A stretch of DNA of 64,000 bases, taken from Paraburkholderia phenazinium. Its GTDB lineage: Bacteria; Pseudomonadota; Gammaproteobacteria; Burkholderiales; Burkholderiaceae. Location of the stretch: assembly GCF_900141745.1 (NCBI RefSeq), contig NZ_FSRM01000001.1, positions 2,852,001 through 2,916,000 on the forward strand, in the 5' to 3' direction. Below the pieces are notes generated by a model that saw only the letters and a list, made by a program, of their open reading frames with translations, ran no database searches and had not been told where the DNA came from. Positions within the stretch are counted from its first letter, which is position 1, and every line of letters starts with the position of its first letter. This document shows, piece by piece, positions 8,878 to 18,331 of the stretch. A program made the position numbers and the translations under genes.

Positions 8878-9612
8878 ATGCCAATCCGGCCCACTGCCAC
8901 GCTCAAACTGGCAACCCGCGCGGCGTTTGCCGCAGCACTCGCTTTTCCATGCGTCGCCTTCGCCCAGGTGGATGCGCTCACGAATCAACCCATTAACCTG
9001 ATGGCAGGACCCGGCGACGACTATCCGGTAGTAACCGGCCTTGGGCCCAATCAGCCGGTCGAGGTGTTCGACTGCGTCAGCGATTACGAATGGTGCGATG
9101 TAGCGCTCGGCGATCTGCGCGGCTGGGTCGACGGCAACTCCCTCACGTATGCTTACGAAGGCAACGAAGTGCCGCTGCAGAGCTACGGCGCGGTGATCGG
9201 TCTGCCAATCATCGTGTTTTCGATCGACGACTACTGGGGCCGCTACTATGCCGGCCGTCCGTGGTATGGCGATCGCGATCGCTGGCGTCATGGCGGCCCG
9301 CCCGGCGGCTATCAGGGACGCCCGTATCAGCCGCCGCCTCACCCGGGTCAGCCTTACCCGAACGGCGGCCATCCGTACCCGCCGCCGATGCAGGGGCAAG
9401 GTCAACCGGTGTATCGTCCGAATGCGGGACCGCATGGCGCCCCGCAGCAGCCGCAGGGACAACCGCAGCAGCAGTACGGTGGCAGACCGCCCGAAAATGG
9501 TGGCAGGCCGCCGGCCCAGATGCCGGCACGTCCGCAAGGTCAGCCGCAGCAACAACCGCAGGGCCGCGCGCAACCGAACGAGGGGCGCCACGAGCCGCAG
9601 CCGAACCCTTGA
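8878..9612 (+). CDS. secreted SH3-domain protein with Pro/Gln/Gly-rich tail
   Basis: A 244-residue protein with a signal peptide ending near residue 29 (VAFA/QVDA). A bacterial SH3-like domain follows at about residues 35-90 (NLMAGPGDDYPVV, then EWCDVALGDLRGWVDG). The second half is a low-complexity Pro-Gln-Gly-rich region with repeated GQPQQQ-like units, probably disordered. Such proteins sit in the periplasm or envelope and may bind peptidoglycan. The function is unknown. Confidence 0.85.
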   Translation: MPIRPTATLKLATRAAFAAALAFPCVAFAQVDALTNQPINLMAGPGDDYPVVTGLGPNQPVEVFDCVSDYEWCDVALGDLRGWVDGNSLTYAYEGNEVPLQSYGAVIGLPIIVFSIDDYWGRYYAGRPWYGDRDRWRHGGPPGGYQGRPYQPPPHPGQPYPNGGHPYPPPMQGQGQPVYRPNAGPHGAPQQPQGQPQQQYGGRPPENGGRPPAQMPARPQGQPQQQPQGRAQPNEGRHEPQPNP

Positions 9613-9682
9613 GCGCAGCAGGCGGGCGATGCGAATCGTGTAACGCCCGCGTCTGCTGCGACCGCATTGCACGGAGTCCACC

Positions 9683-10222
9683 ATGAACGACGAACCCAAA
9701 TCCTCTTCAATCGATGCTAATGGCGGCATCGATCCAGACCTGCTCGACGTCGCACGCGAAGTCTTCGACGCCGCACGGCGCGGTGAAGCCGCCACGCTCG
9801 CGGCGGTGATCGGCAAAGGGGTGCCGCCCAATCTGCGCAACGAGAAAGGCGACAGTCTGCTGATGCTGGCGAGCTATCACGGTCACGCCGATGCGGTGCG
9901 CGCCCTGATTGAACACGGCGCGGATCCTGATCTGCGCAACGACAATGGCCAGAGCCCTATTGCGGGCGCGGCGTTCAAGGGCTTCAAGGAGGTTGTCGAA
10001 GCCCTGCTCGCGGGCGGCGCGGATGTCGAGGGTGCCTCGCCGGACGGCCGCACTGCGTTGATGATCGCGGCCATGTTCAATCGCACCGAGATCGTCGATC
10101 TGCTGCTTGCCCACGGCGCCAATCCGCAAGCGCGCGACGCGTCGGGCGTAACGCCGCTCGACGCGGCCAACCGCATGGGCGCGCCCGATACGCCGGCGCA
10201 ACTTACGAAGGCGAGGTCTTGA
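9683..10222 (+). CDS. ankyrin-repeat protein
   Basis: A 179-residue cytoplasmic protein with about four ankyrin repeats from about residue 35 onwards, for example GDSLLMLASYHGHADAVRAL, GQSPIAGAAFKGFKEVVEAL and GRTALMIAAMFNRTEIVDLL. The fold mediates protein-protein contacts; similar short proteins are frequent in Burkholderiaceae and often lie near catalase genes, which is not the case here. Its 3' end overlaps the 3' end of the convergent glycosyltransferase gene by 20 bp. Confidence 0.9.
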   Translation: MNDEPKSSSIDANGGIDPDLLDVAREVFDAARRGEAATLAAVIGKGVPPNLRNEKGDSLLMLASYHGHADAVRALIEHGADPDLRNDNGQSPIAGAAFKGFKEVVEALLAGGADVEGASPDGRTALMIAAMFNRTEIVDLLLAHGANPQARDASGVTPLDAANRMGAPDTPAQLTKARS

Positions 10223-11006
10223 GATACGGGTCGTCGAACGGATCGCGAATTTCGATAACCTCCTCCAGCTCGCACGGTTCCATGCACGGCGTCGGCGGCA
10301 CGGGCTCCGCCGCGGCAGCCGGACGATTTTCATAGCCGTACAACGGCTCGGCCAGCTTGACGCCCCATGCGGACAGCGTATCGCCGAAGCCGCCGCGCGC
10401 CCGGCTTGCGCGCCGCGCACTCGTCACGACCCGCGGCGCGGCGCTCCACGCGATGCATGCCCCGCTCGCCTGCAACTGCTCCACCAGTGCCACATCTTCG
10501 CTGCAGGCGAGCGGCGCGAAACCGCCTGCCCGACGATACGCCTGCGCAGATACGCCAAGGTTGGCGCCATGCACGTGACGATGGCCGTCCGCGTCGACGT
10601 AGGTCTGGCGGAAGTAGTCGCGCACCTGCTGTGGATGCGCCGCCCAGTCGTCCACGCAGATCGACCCGCACACGGCATCCGCAGCGAGCGACAACTGCGC
10701 CGCCAGCCAATCGGGCGCAACGCGGCTGTCGGCATCGGTGAAGGCGAGCCAGCGCGCGCCTGCCGCGAGCAGGCGCTGTGCACCGGCGCCTCGCGCGATG
10801 CCGACATTGCGCGCCTGCAACGCGAGCGTCTCCACGCCGCAACACGTGGCGATCTCGGCGGAACGATCGGTGCAATCGTCGAGCACCACAATCGTTCGCA
10901 CCACTTCGCCGCCCAGTGCGGGATCGCGCGCTGCTTCGAGAATCGACGCGAGGCAGCGCGCGAGCCACGCCTCCTCGTTATGGGCAGGGATCACGATGCC
11001 GATCAT
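10203..11006 (-). CDS. GT2 glycosyltransferase
   Basis: A 267-residue family-2 glycosyltransferase. It opens with IGIVIPAHNEEAWLARCL and carries the DXD-type metal/nucleotide site FTDADSRVAPDW. The start at 11006 is chosen because it overlaps the stop of the upstream methyltransferase gene by 4 bp (ATGA); a longer upstream frame only shadows that gene. The tail after about residue 225 is Pro/Glu-rich. It belongs to a three-gene group with a NodS-like methyltransferase and an acyl-CoA dehydrogenase-like protein. The acceptor is unknown. Confidence 0.88.
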   Translation of the reverse strand: MIGIVIPAHNEEAWLARCLASILEAARDPALGGEVVRTIVVLDDCTDRSAEIATCCGVETLALQARNVGIARGAGAQRLLAAGARWLAFTDADSRVAPDWLAAQLSLAADAVCGSICVDDWAAHPQQVRDYFRQTYVDADGHRHVHGANLGVSAQAYRRAGGFAPLACSEDVALVEQLQASGACIAWSAAPRVVTSARRASRARGGFGDTLSAWGVKLAEPLYGYENRPAAAAEPVPPTPCMEPCELEEVIEIRDPFDDPYLKTSPS

Positions 11007-11611
11007 GCCAGCCCCTCCTGTTCGGCCACCGAGCGCGGGTCGCGCGACCAGACGTCGAGCAGCATGTCGGCGTCTTCGTGACGCGCGAGCCGTGTAAGTC
11101 CGCAGCGCGCATCGAACAACGCATGCACGGATGCCGCCGATTGTGGAGCCGCATCGAAGGGTCGGCGCCAATGGCAAGCCAGCAAAGTGCCGTCCGGCGT
11201 GAGTGCCGCCTTGATGCATTCGGCTAGCCGCTCCAGTTCTGGCGAGCTCAGGTAATACGCGAGTTCGCTGATGACGATCAGGTCGAATCTGCCGGCCGGC
11301 CAGTCGTCGGGCACGCTGCCGCGCTCGACCAGCACGTGCGGCAACGCCTCGAGGCGCTCGCTTGCGAGGCGCACCGCGGTTTCGTTGAGATCGGTCGCGA
11401 GCAGACTGTCGCAACGGGCAGCAAGCTGCGCCGAGAGCTCGCCGTTTGCGCAACCTGGCTCGAAGACACGCCGATAACGCTCGCGTGGCAGCAGCGCCAT
11501 CGTCAGCAGACGTTTGCGGCGCTCGTACCAGCGGTTGCGAAAGCCCCACGGGTCGTCGCAGGCTTCATAGAGTGAGTCGAAGTAGCAGCCTGATGAAATC
11601 ATTTCGGACAC
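11003..11611 (-). CDS. SAM-dependent methyltransferase, NodS-like
   Basis: A 202-residue class I methyltransferase. The N-terminal segment FDSLYEACDDPWGFRNRWYERRK is shortened here to its key pattern DPWGF...RWYERRK, which is characteristic of the NodS-like family. Motif I is FEPGCANGELSAQLA at about residues 50-64, with the acidic residue of the next strand in LLATDLNE. NodS itself N-methylates a chitooligosaccharide; here the substrate is unknown. It is translationally coupled to the downstream GT2 gene (ATGA overlap). Confidence 0.85.
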   Translation of the reverse strand: MSEMISSGCYFDSLYEACDDPWGFRNRWYERRKRLLTMALLPRERYRRVFEPGCANGELSAQLAARCDSLLATDLNETAVRLASERLEALPHVLVERGSVPDDWPAGRFDLIVISELAYYLSSPELERLAECIKAALTPDGTLLACHWRRPFDAAPQSAASVHALFDARCGLTRLARHEDADMLLDVWSRDPRSVAEQEGLA

Positions 11612-11710
11612 CTTGTTTTAAAGCTCAGGGTCTGGCTCGTTGCGCCAGCTCTGTATCAATCGTCAATCCTGTTTGTCCCGCCATTTTCTGAAGCCAATCG
11701 CGCGGGCTGT

Positions 11711-12865
11711 CTAGAGCGACCATGCGCCGCTGTCTCCGCGGCAATCGGCATTGCCATTCCCGCCTGCTCGCTCCGACAGCACGCGCTCGCCGAGCGCGGC
11801 CAGATCGCGCTCAGCGTGGCTCTGTCTGAGGAAAACCGGCAAGTCGGCCATGGCGCGGGCAAAGCGCTCGTTGCGGCATAGCGGCGCGGCGCCGAGTGCG
11901 CGGCCCGCGTGGGTCATGACCGTGGTGGCCGCCGCCTCGACAATCAGGCGTGCGCGTAACGCCGCAATCTGGACGTCAGCGCGCGGGCGAGCGTCGATCT
12001 GCGCGGCGGTGGCGCGCAACACCGCCGCAGCACCGGCCAGCGCGACATCGACTGCTCCCATGTGCGCGAGACGATGGGCATCGGGGCGAGCCGCCACGGC
12101 GTCGGCCATCATGTGAGCGATGCCTGCGGCGGCGCCGTACCAGCACGCCGCGATACCCGCGCCGCCCTGCCAGAAGCCAGCGCGGTTGACGTAGTCGCGC
12201 GGCGTGCCGATCTGAATGGCGCGGGTTTGCTCGAAGCGGACATCGCCGCTTTCGGTCGCGCGCATGCCGACGGCTTGCCAGTGGTCTGAAGAGATCGAAA
12301 CGGACGGCTGGGTTAGCGCGACGGCGGCCAGCACCGGCTCGTCGCCCAACCATGCGGTCACCACGGCATGGCTGAGCGCGCGTGCGCCTGAGCACCATGC
12401 CTTGACGCCATCCAGCTGCAATTGGCCGTTTGCAAGCGGCGTAGCGGTCAAGCGGGCGTCGGGCGCCTCGGCTGCCCATACGCCCCAACTACTTCCGGGG
12501 GGCACGGCAGGCGCCTTAAGTTCGGCGAGGATCGCGAGGGCGTCGGTATGCCCTTCGAACAGTTTGACGAGACCGAGATCGCGCGCTGCGACTGCCGCCA
12601 ACGCACGCCAGCGGGCCAGCGTGTGGCCGCTGCCCGGCAACGGCAAACGGTCATGACCGGCTGCGATCATTTGCGTCAGGATGACGCCTAGTGCGGCGGG
12701 ATCCGCTGAGTCGAAGCGTGCATGAGTCAGGAAATCTTCGAGCGCCGCGCCGGCAGTTTTTACAGAGTCCTGACGATGGGCGGCGACCGTATCTTCGTCA
12801 TACACGGCGTTTTGGGCACGCCGCTTCGCCTCGTGATCCGCGGCACGCATACGGGTATCTAACAT
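11711..12865 (-). CDS. acyl-CoA dehydrogenase-like protein
   Basis: A 384-residue protein with the layout of an acyl-CoA dehydrogenase: a helical N-terminal domain, a central beta domain (VKAWCSGARALSHAVVTAW, an altered form of the usual flavin-contact block) and a helical C-terminal domain. I cannot place a catalytic glutamate with confidence, so activity on acyl-CoA is uncertain. It lies 99 bp upstream of the methyltransferase-GT2 pair on the same strand. The start at 12865 is preferred; an upstream extension is poorly supported. Confidence 0.8.
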   Translation of the reverse strand: MLDTRMRAADHEAKRRAQNAVYDEDTVAAHRQDSVKTAGAALEDFLTHARFDSADPAALGVILTQMIAAGHDRLPLPGSGHTLARWRALAAVAARDLGLVKLFEGHTDALAILAELKAPAVPPGSSWGVWAAEAPDARLTATPLANGQLQLDGVKAWCSGARALSHAVVTAWLGDEPVLAAVALTQPSVSISSDHWQAVGMRATESGDVRFEQTRAIQIGTPRDYVNRAGFWQGGAGIAACWYGAAAGIAHMMADAVAARPDAHRLAHMGAVDVALAGAAAVLRATAAQIDARPRADVQIAALRARLIVEAAATTVMTHAGRALGAAPLCRNERFARAMADLPVFLRQSHAERDLAALGERVLSERAGGNGNADCRGDSGAWSL

Positions 12866-13067
12866 GAGGGCCTCCCTGGCCGCGTCGATGTGTCGGCGCG
12901 GCCGTTCAGGAGCCGCAGCGCTTGCTGTGTTCGAGCAAGCGCTGTGCCGCAGGTAGCGGCTACGAGCAAGACGCCGCTCGCGGGAACAACGCATAATGAG
13001 AAAACAGACCCGGTTGTCGCACTTTCGCCCCACGCAGGGCGACGCCGGACAAGGAGATCGAGGTCCC

Positions 13068-13586
13068 ATGAAACGAGCCCTTTCGAACGACGACGCGTTG
13101 CAGCGCGCCGTGCTGCTCGAGCTAAACGCGGCGGATGTGCCTGCGGGACGAGCCGCCGTCGCGGTGGATGCCGGCGTCGTGACCCTGCTTGGCTACGTCG
13201 AACACGCCGGGCAAAAGCAGGCGGCCGAAAGCGCTGCGTTGCGGGTGGAGGGTGTCAAAGCGGTGGTTGTCGCCATCGAGATTCGCGGTGTTGACTCCGA
13301 AATACAGCACGATGACCAGCTCGCTGTGGAAGTGCTCAGGCGCCTCGCGTGGGACGCGTGGTTGCCAAAGGACCTGTTCAAGGTAAAGATCGAACGCGGG
13401 CACGTGGCGCTGCTGGGTCAGGTTGACCGGGACGAGCAGCGTTCAGCCGCTTTGGAAGATGTGACCCGCCTGTTCGGCGTGACAGGGGTATCCGACCAGA
13501 TCACGTTGGCGAGCGGTGACAACGGGCCCAGGCTTGCGAAAACCGGCAAAAGCAACAAAAGCGGCGGCGGGCGCCGCGGCGGCTAA
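13068..13586 (+). CDS. BON-domain protein
   Basis: A 172-residue protein with two BON domains, at about residues 8-70 (VDAGVVTLLGYVEHAGQKQA) and 85-150 (IERGHVALLGQVDRDEQRSA), then a basic Gly/Lys/Ser-rich tail. There is no signal peptide, so it is probably cytoplasmic. BON domains bind phospholipids or envelope components; this cytosolic two-domain type is a common Burkholderiaceae stress-type protein. AAGGAG lies upstream of the ATG at 13068. It ends 4 bp into the convergent ackA stop region. Confidence 0.85.
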   Translation: MKRALSNDDALQRAVLLELNAADVPAGRAAVAVDAGVVTLLGYVEHAGQKQAAESAALRVEGVKAVVVAIEIRGVDSEIQHDDQLAVEVLRRLAWDAWLPKDLFKVKIERGHVALLGQVDRDEQRSAALEDVTRLFGVTGVSDQITLASGDNGPRLAKTGKSNKSGGGRRGG

Positions 13587-14767
13587 CGCTTCTCGTGTTG
13601 CATCAACGTCCGGCAATGGCGGGCGATCTGCCGCTCCTCCTCGGTGTGAAGAACGCGCACCCTCCCCGCAGGATTGTCGGCCTTCAACCCGAGAAATTCC
13701 AACCCGGTACAGACGCGGCGCCGCACCTCCGCGCTGTGCTCGCCAATGCCGCCCGCAAACACCAGCAGATCGATCCCGCCGAGCAACGCCGCGTAGGCGC
13801 CGACATATTTACGCACCGCCGTCGCGAACACTTCGACCGCCAGCTCTGCGTCCCCATCGCCTGCGGCGCTGCGTTTCTCCAGCGCCTGCATATCGCCCTC
13901 GCCGTCGGTAAAACCGGCGAGACCGCTCTGGCGTGTCAGCAGCGTTTCAAGTTTGTCCGCATCGAGATGCTCGGTGCGCATCAGGTATAGCAGCACCCCA
14001 GGGTCGAGATCGCCACTACGCGTGCCCATCGGCATGCCGCCGGTTGGCGTCATGCCCATCGAGGTATCCACAGAGCGCCCATCCCGCAACGCGCACACGC
14101 TCGAACCGTTCCCCAGGTGCGCAAACACCGCCCGCGAAGGCAGATCGGCGCCCAGACGCCGCACCAGCGATTCGTACGATAAACCGTGAAAGCCGTAGTG
14201 AATCACGCCGGCCTGCGCATAGCGGCGCGGCAACGCAAGCTGCGTAGCCACGCGCGGCATGGTGCGATGGAACGCGGTGTCGAAACAGGCGTAATGCGCC
14301 GCGTCGCCGAAAATCTTCTGTGCCTGATCGATCAAGGCAAGCGCGGGCGGGATATGCAGCGGCGCGAAATGCACCGCCTCCTGCAGACGCTGCCTGACTT
14401 CCGGTGTGAGAAGCTGATGCTCGCGCAGATGCGGGCCGCCATGCACCACGCGGTGGCCGACTGCCACCGGCCGCGTATGTCCATGGTCCGCCAGCACGCT
14501 GGCGAGACTCTGCAGAGCATCGGTTTGCGACTCCAGCACCTGGTCTTTCTGCAGCAGCACGGTGCCGTCGGCTGTCTTTATCTTCAGGCTGCCGTCCGGT
14601 CGGCCGATTCCCTCCGCGCTGCCTTCGAGCAATAACGTTTCGTCATCCTGATCGGCCTGCGAATTGCCGGCAGCGTGAGCCGCCTTGAACAGACCAAACT
14701 TGAGCGACGACGAGCCGCTATTCAGAACCAGGATGGTCGGTTCGCTTTTCGCAGTAGTATCCGGCAT
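13583..14767 (-). CDS. ackA: acetate kinase
   Basis: A 394-residue acetate kinase converting acetyl phosphate and ADP to acetate and ATP. The N-terminal signature LVLNSGSSSLKFGLF is present, as are CFDTAFHRTMP and FAHLGNGSSVCAL. It lies 4 bp downstream of the phosphoketolase gene, so its substrate is probably the acetyl phosphate made by that enzyme. The start at 14767 gives the canonical N-terminus; an in-frame extension to 14839 would overlap phosphoketolase. Confidence 0.95.
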   Translation of the reverse strand: MPDTTAKSEPTILVLNSGSSSLKFGLFKAAHAAGNSQADQDDETLLLEGSAEGIGRPDGSLKIKTADGTVLLQKDQVLESQTDALQSLASVLADHGHTRPVAVGHRVVHGGPHLREHQLLTPEVRQRLQEAVHFAPLHIPPALALIDQAQKIFGDAAHYACFDTAFHRTMPRVATQLALPRRYAQAGVIHYGFHGLSYESLVRRLGADLPSRAVFAHLGNGSSVCALRDGRSVDTSMGMTPTGGMPMGTRSGDLDPGVLLYLMRTEHLDADKLETLLTRQSGLAGFTDGEGDMQALEKRSAAGDGDAELAVEVFATAVRKYVGAYAALLGGIDLLVFAGGIGEHSAEVRRRVCTGLEFLGLKADNPAGRVRVLHTEEERQIARHCRTLMQHEKR

Positions 14768-14771
14768 CGTC

Positions 14772-17168
14772 TTAGCCCTTCCATGTCCAATTGCGGATCT
14801 CCTCGCTGTCGATACCCTCGGCATGCGCATACGCGACATGCTCGATGATCTGACCGCGCAGCCACTCCTTCACATGATCGCCGACGCCGCGCAGACCTGG
14901 CACCCGATCGATCACGTCGATTGCGAGCGAGAAGCGGTCCACCTGGTTGATGATCGCGAGTTCCAGCGGCGTGTTGATGTTGCCTTTCTCGTGATAGCCG
15001 TGCACGTGCAGGTTCTCGTGATTGGTGCGGCGGTACGTGAGCTTGTGGATCAGCGACGAATAGGAATGGAAGTTGAAGATCACCGGCTTGTTGGCCGTGA
15101 ACAGCGAATCGAAGTCGCGGTCCGACAAACCATGCGGATGCTCGGTATCGGGCATCAGCCTGAACAGATCGACCACGTTGACGAAGCGGATCTTCAGCGT
15201 CGGAAACTTCTCCTTCAGAATCTCCACGGCCGCGAGCGATTCCATGGTCGGGATGTCGCCTGCACAGGCCATCACCACGTCCGGCTCGGCGCCGTGATCG
15301 GTGGAGGCCCAGCTCCAGATGCCGATGCCCTTCGTACAGTGCGTGACGGCGTCGTCCATGCTGAGGTACTGCAGGTGCGGCTGTTTATCGGCGACGATCA
15401 CGTTGACGTAATCGCGCGAGCGCAGACAATGGTCGGCCACGCTCAGCAGACAGTTGGCGTCAGGCGGCATGTAGATGCGCACCACATTCGGACTCTTGTT
15501 GGTGACCACGTCGAGAAAACCCGGGTCTTGATGCGTAAAACCGTTGTGATCCTGACGCCAGACCAGCGACGTGATCAGCAGGTTGATGGACGGCACCGGC
15601 TGCCGCCATCTCAACTCGAGTTTCGACTTTTCGAGCCACTTGGCGTGCTGGTTGAACATCGAATCGATCACGTGCACGAACGCTTCGTAGGTGGCAAAGA
15701 GGCCATGCCGGCCGGTCAGCACGTAACCTTCGAACCAGCCTTCGAGCGTGTGCTCGCTAAGCATTTCCATGACGCGGCCATCCACCGAAAGCTCACCGCC
15801 ATCCGCATCGCCAGGCTCGGTTTTGGCGAGCCAGGTTTTCTCCGACACTTCGTAGATTGCGGTCAGCCGGTTGCTGGCAGTCTCGTCAGGGCCGAATACG
15901 CGGAAGTCGCTCATATTGCGGCGCATGACTTCGCCGAGAAATTTGCCGAGCACCTCGGTAGGCGGCACGTACTCCGCGCCGGGCGTCTTGACCTCGACGG
16001 CGAATTCGCGGAAGTCCGGCATGTCGAGTGCCTTGCACAGCAAGCCGCCGTTGGCGTGCGGATTGGCGCTGATGCGGCGCGTGCCGCTCGGCGCCATGTC
16101 GCGCAGTTCGGCGACGAGCTTGCCCTTTTCGTCGAACAGTTCTTCCGGACGGTAGCGCTTCATCCAGCTCTCGACCAGTTTGAGACTCGCATCGTTGGTC
16201 GCCGGATCGAGAATCGGCACCTGGTGCGCGCGCCACGACCCTTCGACCTTATGGCCGTCCACTTCCTTCGGGCCAGTCCAGCCCTTCGGCGAGCGCAACA
16301 CGATCATCGGCCAGCGCGGCCGCACGGCGCTGCCACTCGAGCGCGCCTGCTGCTGGATCGCACGGATTTCGCCGATGCAATGCTCGAGCGTCGCCGCCAT
16401 CTTCTGATGCATCGACTCCGGTTCGTCGCCTTCGACGAAATACGGCTTGTGTCCGTAGCCTGTTAGCAACGCTTCCAGTTCCTCATGTGGAATGCGGGCG
16501 AGGATCGTCGGATTGGCGATCTTGTAGCCGTTCAGATGCAGGACCGGCAACACCGCACCGTCGCGGATCGGGTTGAGGAATTTGTTCGAATGCCAGGAGG
16601 TCGCGAGCGGTCCGGTTTCCGCCTCGCCGTCGCCCACCATCACGGCGACGATCAGATCGGGATTGTCGAAGGCCGCGCCATAACCATGCGAGAGGCTGTA
16701 ACCGAGTTCACCGCCCTCGTGGATCGAGCCGGGCGTCTCCGGTGTGCAATGCGAACCGATCCCGCCGGGAAACGAAAACTGCCGGAAAAAGCGCTGCATG
16801 CCGGCTTCGTCTTCACTGCGGTCAGGGTAGATTTCCGAGTAGCGGCCCTCGAGATAGCTGCTCGCCAAGGTAGCCGGCGCGCCATGCCCGGGGCCGGCGA
16901 TATAGATGACGTTGAGGTCGAGCTTTTTGATCAGGCGGTTCAGATGCACCAGCAGGAAACTCTGCCCGGGATCGGAACCCCAGTGGCCCAGCAGGCGGCG
17001 TTTGATGTGCTCGGCTTTGAGCGGCTCGCGCAGCAGCGGATTGGCGCGCAGGTAGATCATCCCCGCTGCGAGGTAGTTGCAGGCACGCCAGTAGCGGTCC
17101 ATCTTGCGCAACGTCTCGTCGTCCAGCACGGGGGAAGTCGAGGGGGAAAGGGTATTGATCTCGGCCAT
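14772..17168 (-). CDS. xfp: phosphoketolase
   Basis: A 798-residue thiamine-diphosphate enzyme that splits xylulose 5-phosphate (and often fructose 6-phosphate) with phosphate to give acetyl phosphate and an aldose phosphate. Both family signatures are present: [15 protein letters not shown] and [19 protein letters not shown], the latter holding the ThDP/Mg site. The length is full. It is the first gene of an xfp-ackA operon (4-bp gap), a carbon-saving bypass that yields ATP and acetate. GGAG lies upstream of the ATG. Confidence 0.95.
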   Translation of the reverse strand: MAEINTLSPSTSPVLDDETLRKMDRYWRACNYLAAGMIYLRANPLLREPLKAEHIKRRLLGHWGSDPGQSFLLVHLNRLIKKLDLNVIYIAGPGHGAPATLASSYLEGRYSEIYPDRSEDEAGMQRFFRQFSFPGGIGSHCTPETPGSIHEGGELGYSLSHGYGAAFDNPDLIVAVMVGDGEAETGPLATSWHSNKFLNPIRDGAVLPVLHLNGYKIANPTILARIPHEELEALLTGYGHKPYFVEGDEPESMHQKMAATLEHCIGEIRAIQQQARSSGSAVRPRWPMIVLRSPKGWTGPKEVDGHKVEGSWRAHQVPILDPATNDASLKLVESWMKRYRPEELFDEKGKLVAELRDMAPSGTRRISANPHANGGLLCKALDMPDFREFAVEVKTPGAEYVPPTEVLGKFLGEVMRRNMSDFRVFGPDETASNRLTAIYEVSEKTWLAKTEPGDADGGELSVDGRVMEMLSEHTLEGWFEGYVLTGRHGLFATYEAFVHVIDSMFNQHAKWLEKSKLELRWRQPVPSINLLITSLVWRQDHNGFTHQDPGFLDVVTNKSPNVVRIYMPPDANCLLSVADHCLRSRDYVNVIVADKQPHLQYLSMDDAVTHCTKGIGIWSWASTDHGAEPDVVMACAGDIPTMESLAAVEILKEKFPTLKIRFVNVVDLFRLMPDTEHPHGLSDRDFDSLFTANKPVIFNFHSYSSLIHKLTYRRTNHENLHVHGYHEKGNINTPLELAIINQVDRFSLAIDVIDRVPGLRGVGDHVKEWLRGQIIEHVAYAHAEGIDSEEIRNWTWKG

Positions 17169-17441
17169 CGGGTCGCTCCATGGTTAGGGTCCCGCGGTTG
17201 CCGCCGCCGTAGGTACGGCAGCAGCTCGCCTTCATTCAGTCTCCGAATCTGACAGGGGCAGCGTGTTAACGTTCGCCGCCTTCTTTTGCATGGTTGTCGT
17301 GGGGCGGCCGAGTGGATCAGCCGCCCGCGGATGGTCGGCCAACGGATAGCCGCCTCCGCACTCTCCTATAGTGCGTGGTCGTTATGCCAGCCAGATGACA
17401 AAGCGGTGACGGTGCGGGCGTATCGCCATGGCAACCGGCCT

Positions 17442-18107
17442 TCAGAGCACGCTGAGGTCCATCGTGGCCAGTTCTCCGACATGTTCGACTGTTACGTCAG
17501 CCGGGGGATAAGCGGCAATATTGGCCGGATCGAGCGCGTAGTGCCCCTGGCGGGGAAAGACTGTCGTCAGCCGTTCTTTCCAGATCTGCTTCATGGCGGC
17601 GAGGATGCGCAGTTTGTCGTCCACCATCACGTAGCGCTTTGCCGGATACCGTTGCACGACTTCGTCGAGCATCCGTTCCTTGTGGATGTAGATCAGCACC
17701 CGCCCCTCCACCGCATCCCATAGCCCCGACTGCTTGATCTTACGGGGTTGGAACACGACGTCGCCATCGGACAGGATCACGGTAGGCCCGCGCTTGGCCA
17801 TATTCTCGATTGCCGCAAGTGCGTCCGGGAACAGGCGGGTGGCGAACGGGTAATCGATCAGGAACGACGACATCAACATCAGCCGCGTGTCGCATTGACG
17901 TTCCAGCCGGTAGCGTTGCAAGGCCCCGAGGTAATCGGCGTAACCGAGCTCGCTGCGCAAGGTTTCGAAGATTTCCCAGTAGCGGTCGCTGCTCGTGGTT
18001 CCGAACTGTTCGGTCAGGTGCTCGCGTAAATCCGCCACGACCTGATCGTTGTTTAACAAGGTATTGTCGACGTCGAGCAGGAATACGACTTCTTCAGGCG
18101 CGCTCAT
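17442..18107 (-). CDS. HAD-superfamily hydrolase
   Basis: A 221-residue haloacid-dehalogenase-type hydrolase. Motif I is FLLDVDNTLLNND at about residues 9-21, with the nucleophile/acid pair DVD; motif II is in VILSDGD; motif IV is VMVDDK. It has a helical cap and is probably a phosphatase, substrate unknown. It lies 273 bp upstream of phosphoketolase on the same strand, with a promoter-sized gap. Confidence 0.88.
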   Translation of the reverse strand: MSAPEEVVFLLDVDNTLLNNDQVVADLREHLTEQFGTTSSDRYWEIFETLRSELGYADYLGALQRYRLERQCDTRLMLMSSFLIDYPFATRLFPDALAAIENMAKRGPTVILSDGDVVFQPRKIKQSGLWDAVEGRVLIYIHKERMLDEVVQRYPAKRYVMVDDKLRILAAMKQIWKERLTTVFPRQGHYALDPANIAAYPPADVTVEHVGELATMDLSVL

Positions 18108-18331
18108 ACGATAGGTTCCTCCGCAAACGATGACTGGGATGTTGGGTACGGTAGGTATCGATCATACGCGCGCTGGGGTGATGGTGCCGCTAAAGCGGGC
18201 TGAGGGACTGGCGAACGCCGGCAGCGTCGGACGATGATGACCGAATCGGGAATTGGCTAACGGATTGTCAGCTATCCGAAGTGAATGGACTTTGAAATGG
18301 AATCGGTGCCGGGCAAAGCTGCATTCTTCGC

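Noticed and set aside
10203..11549. A longer 448-codon version of the GT2 gene
   Set aside because: The N-terminal 181 residues are an alternative-frame reading of the methyltransferase gene. The ATGA overlap at 11003-11006 marks the real start.
14685..16466. A 593-codon plus-strand open frame
   Set aside because: Antisense to phosphoketolase, which is full length and carries both family signatures.
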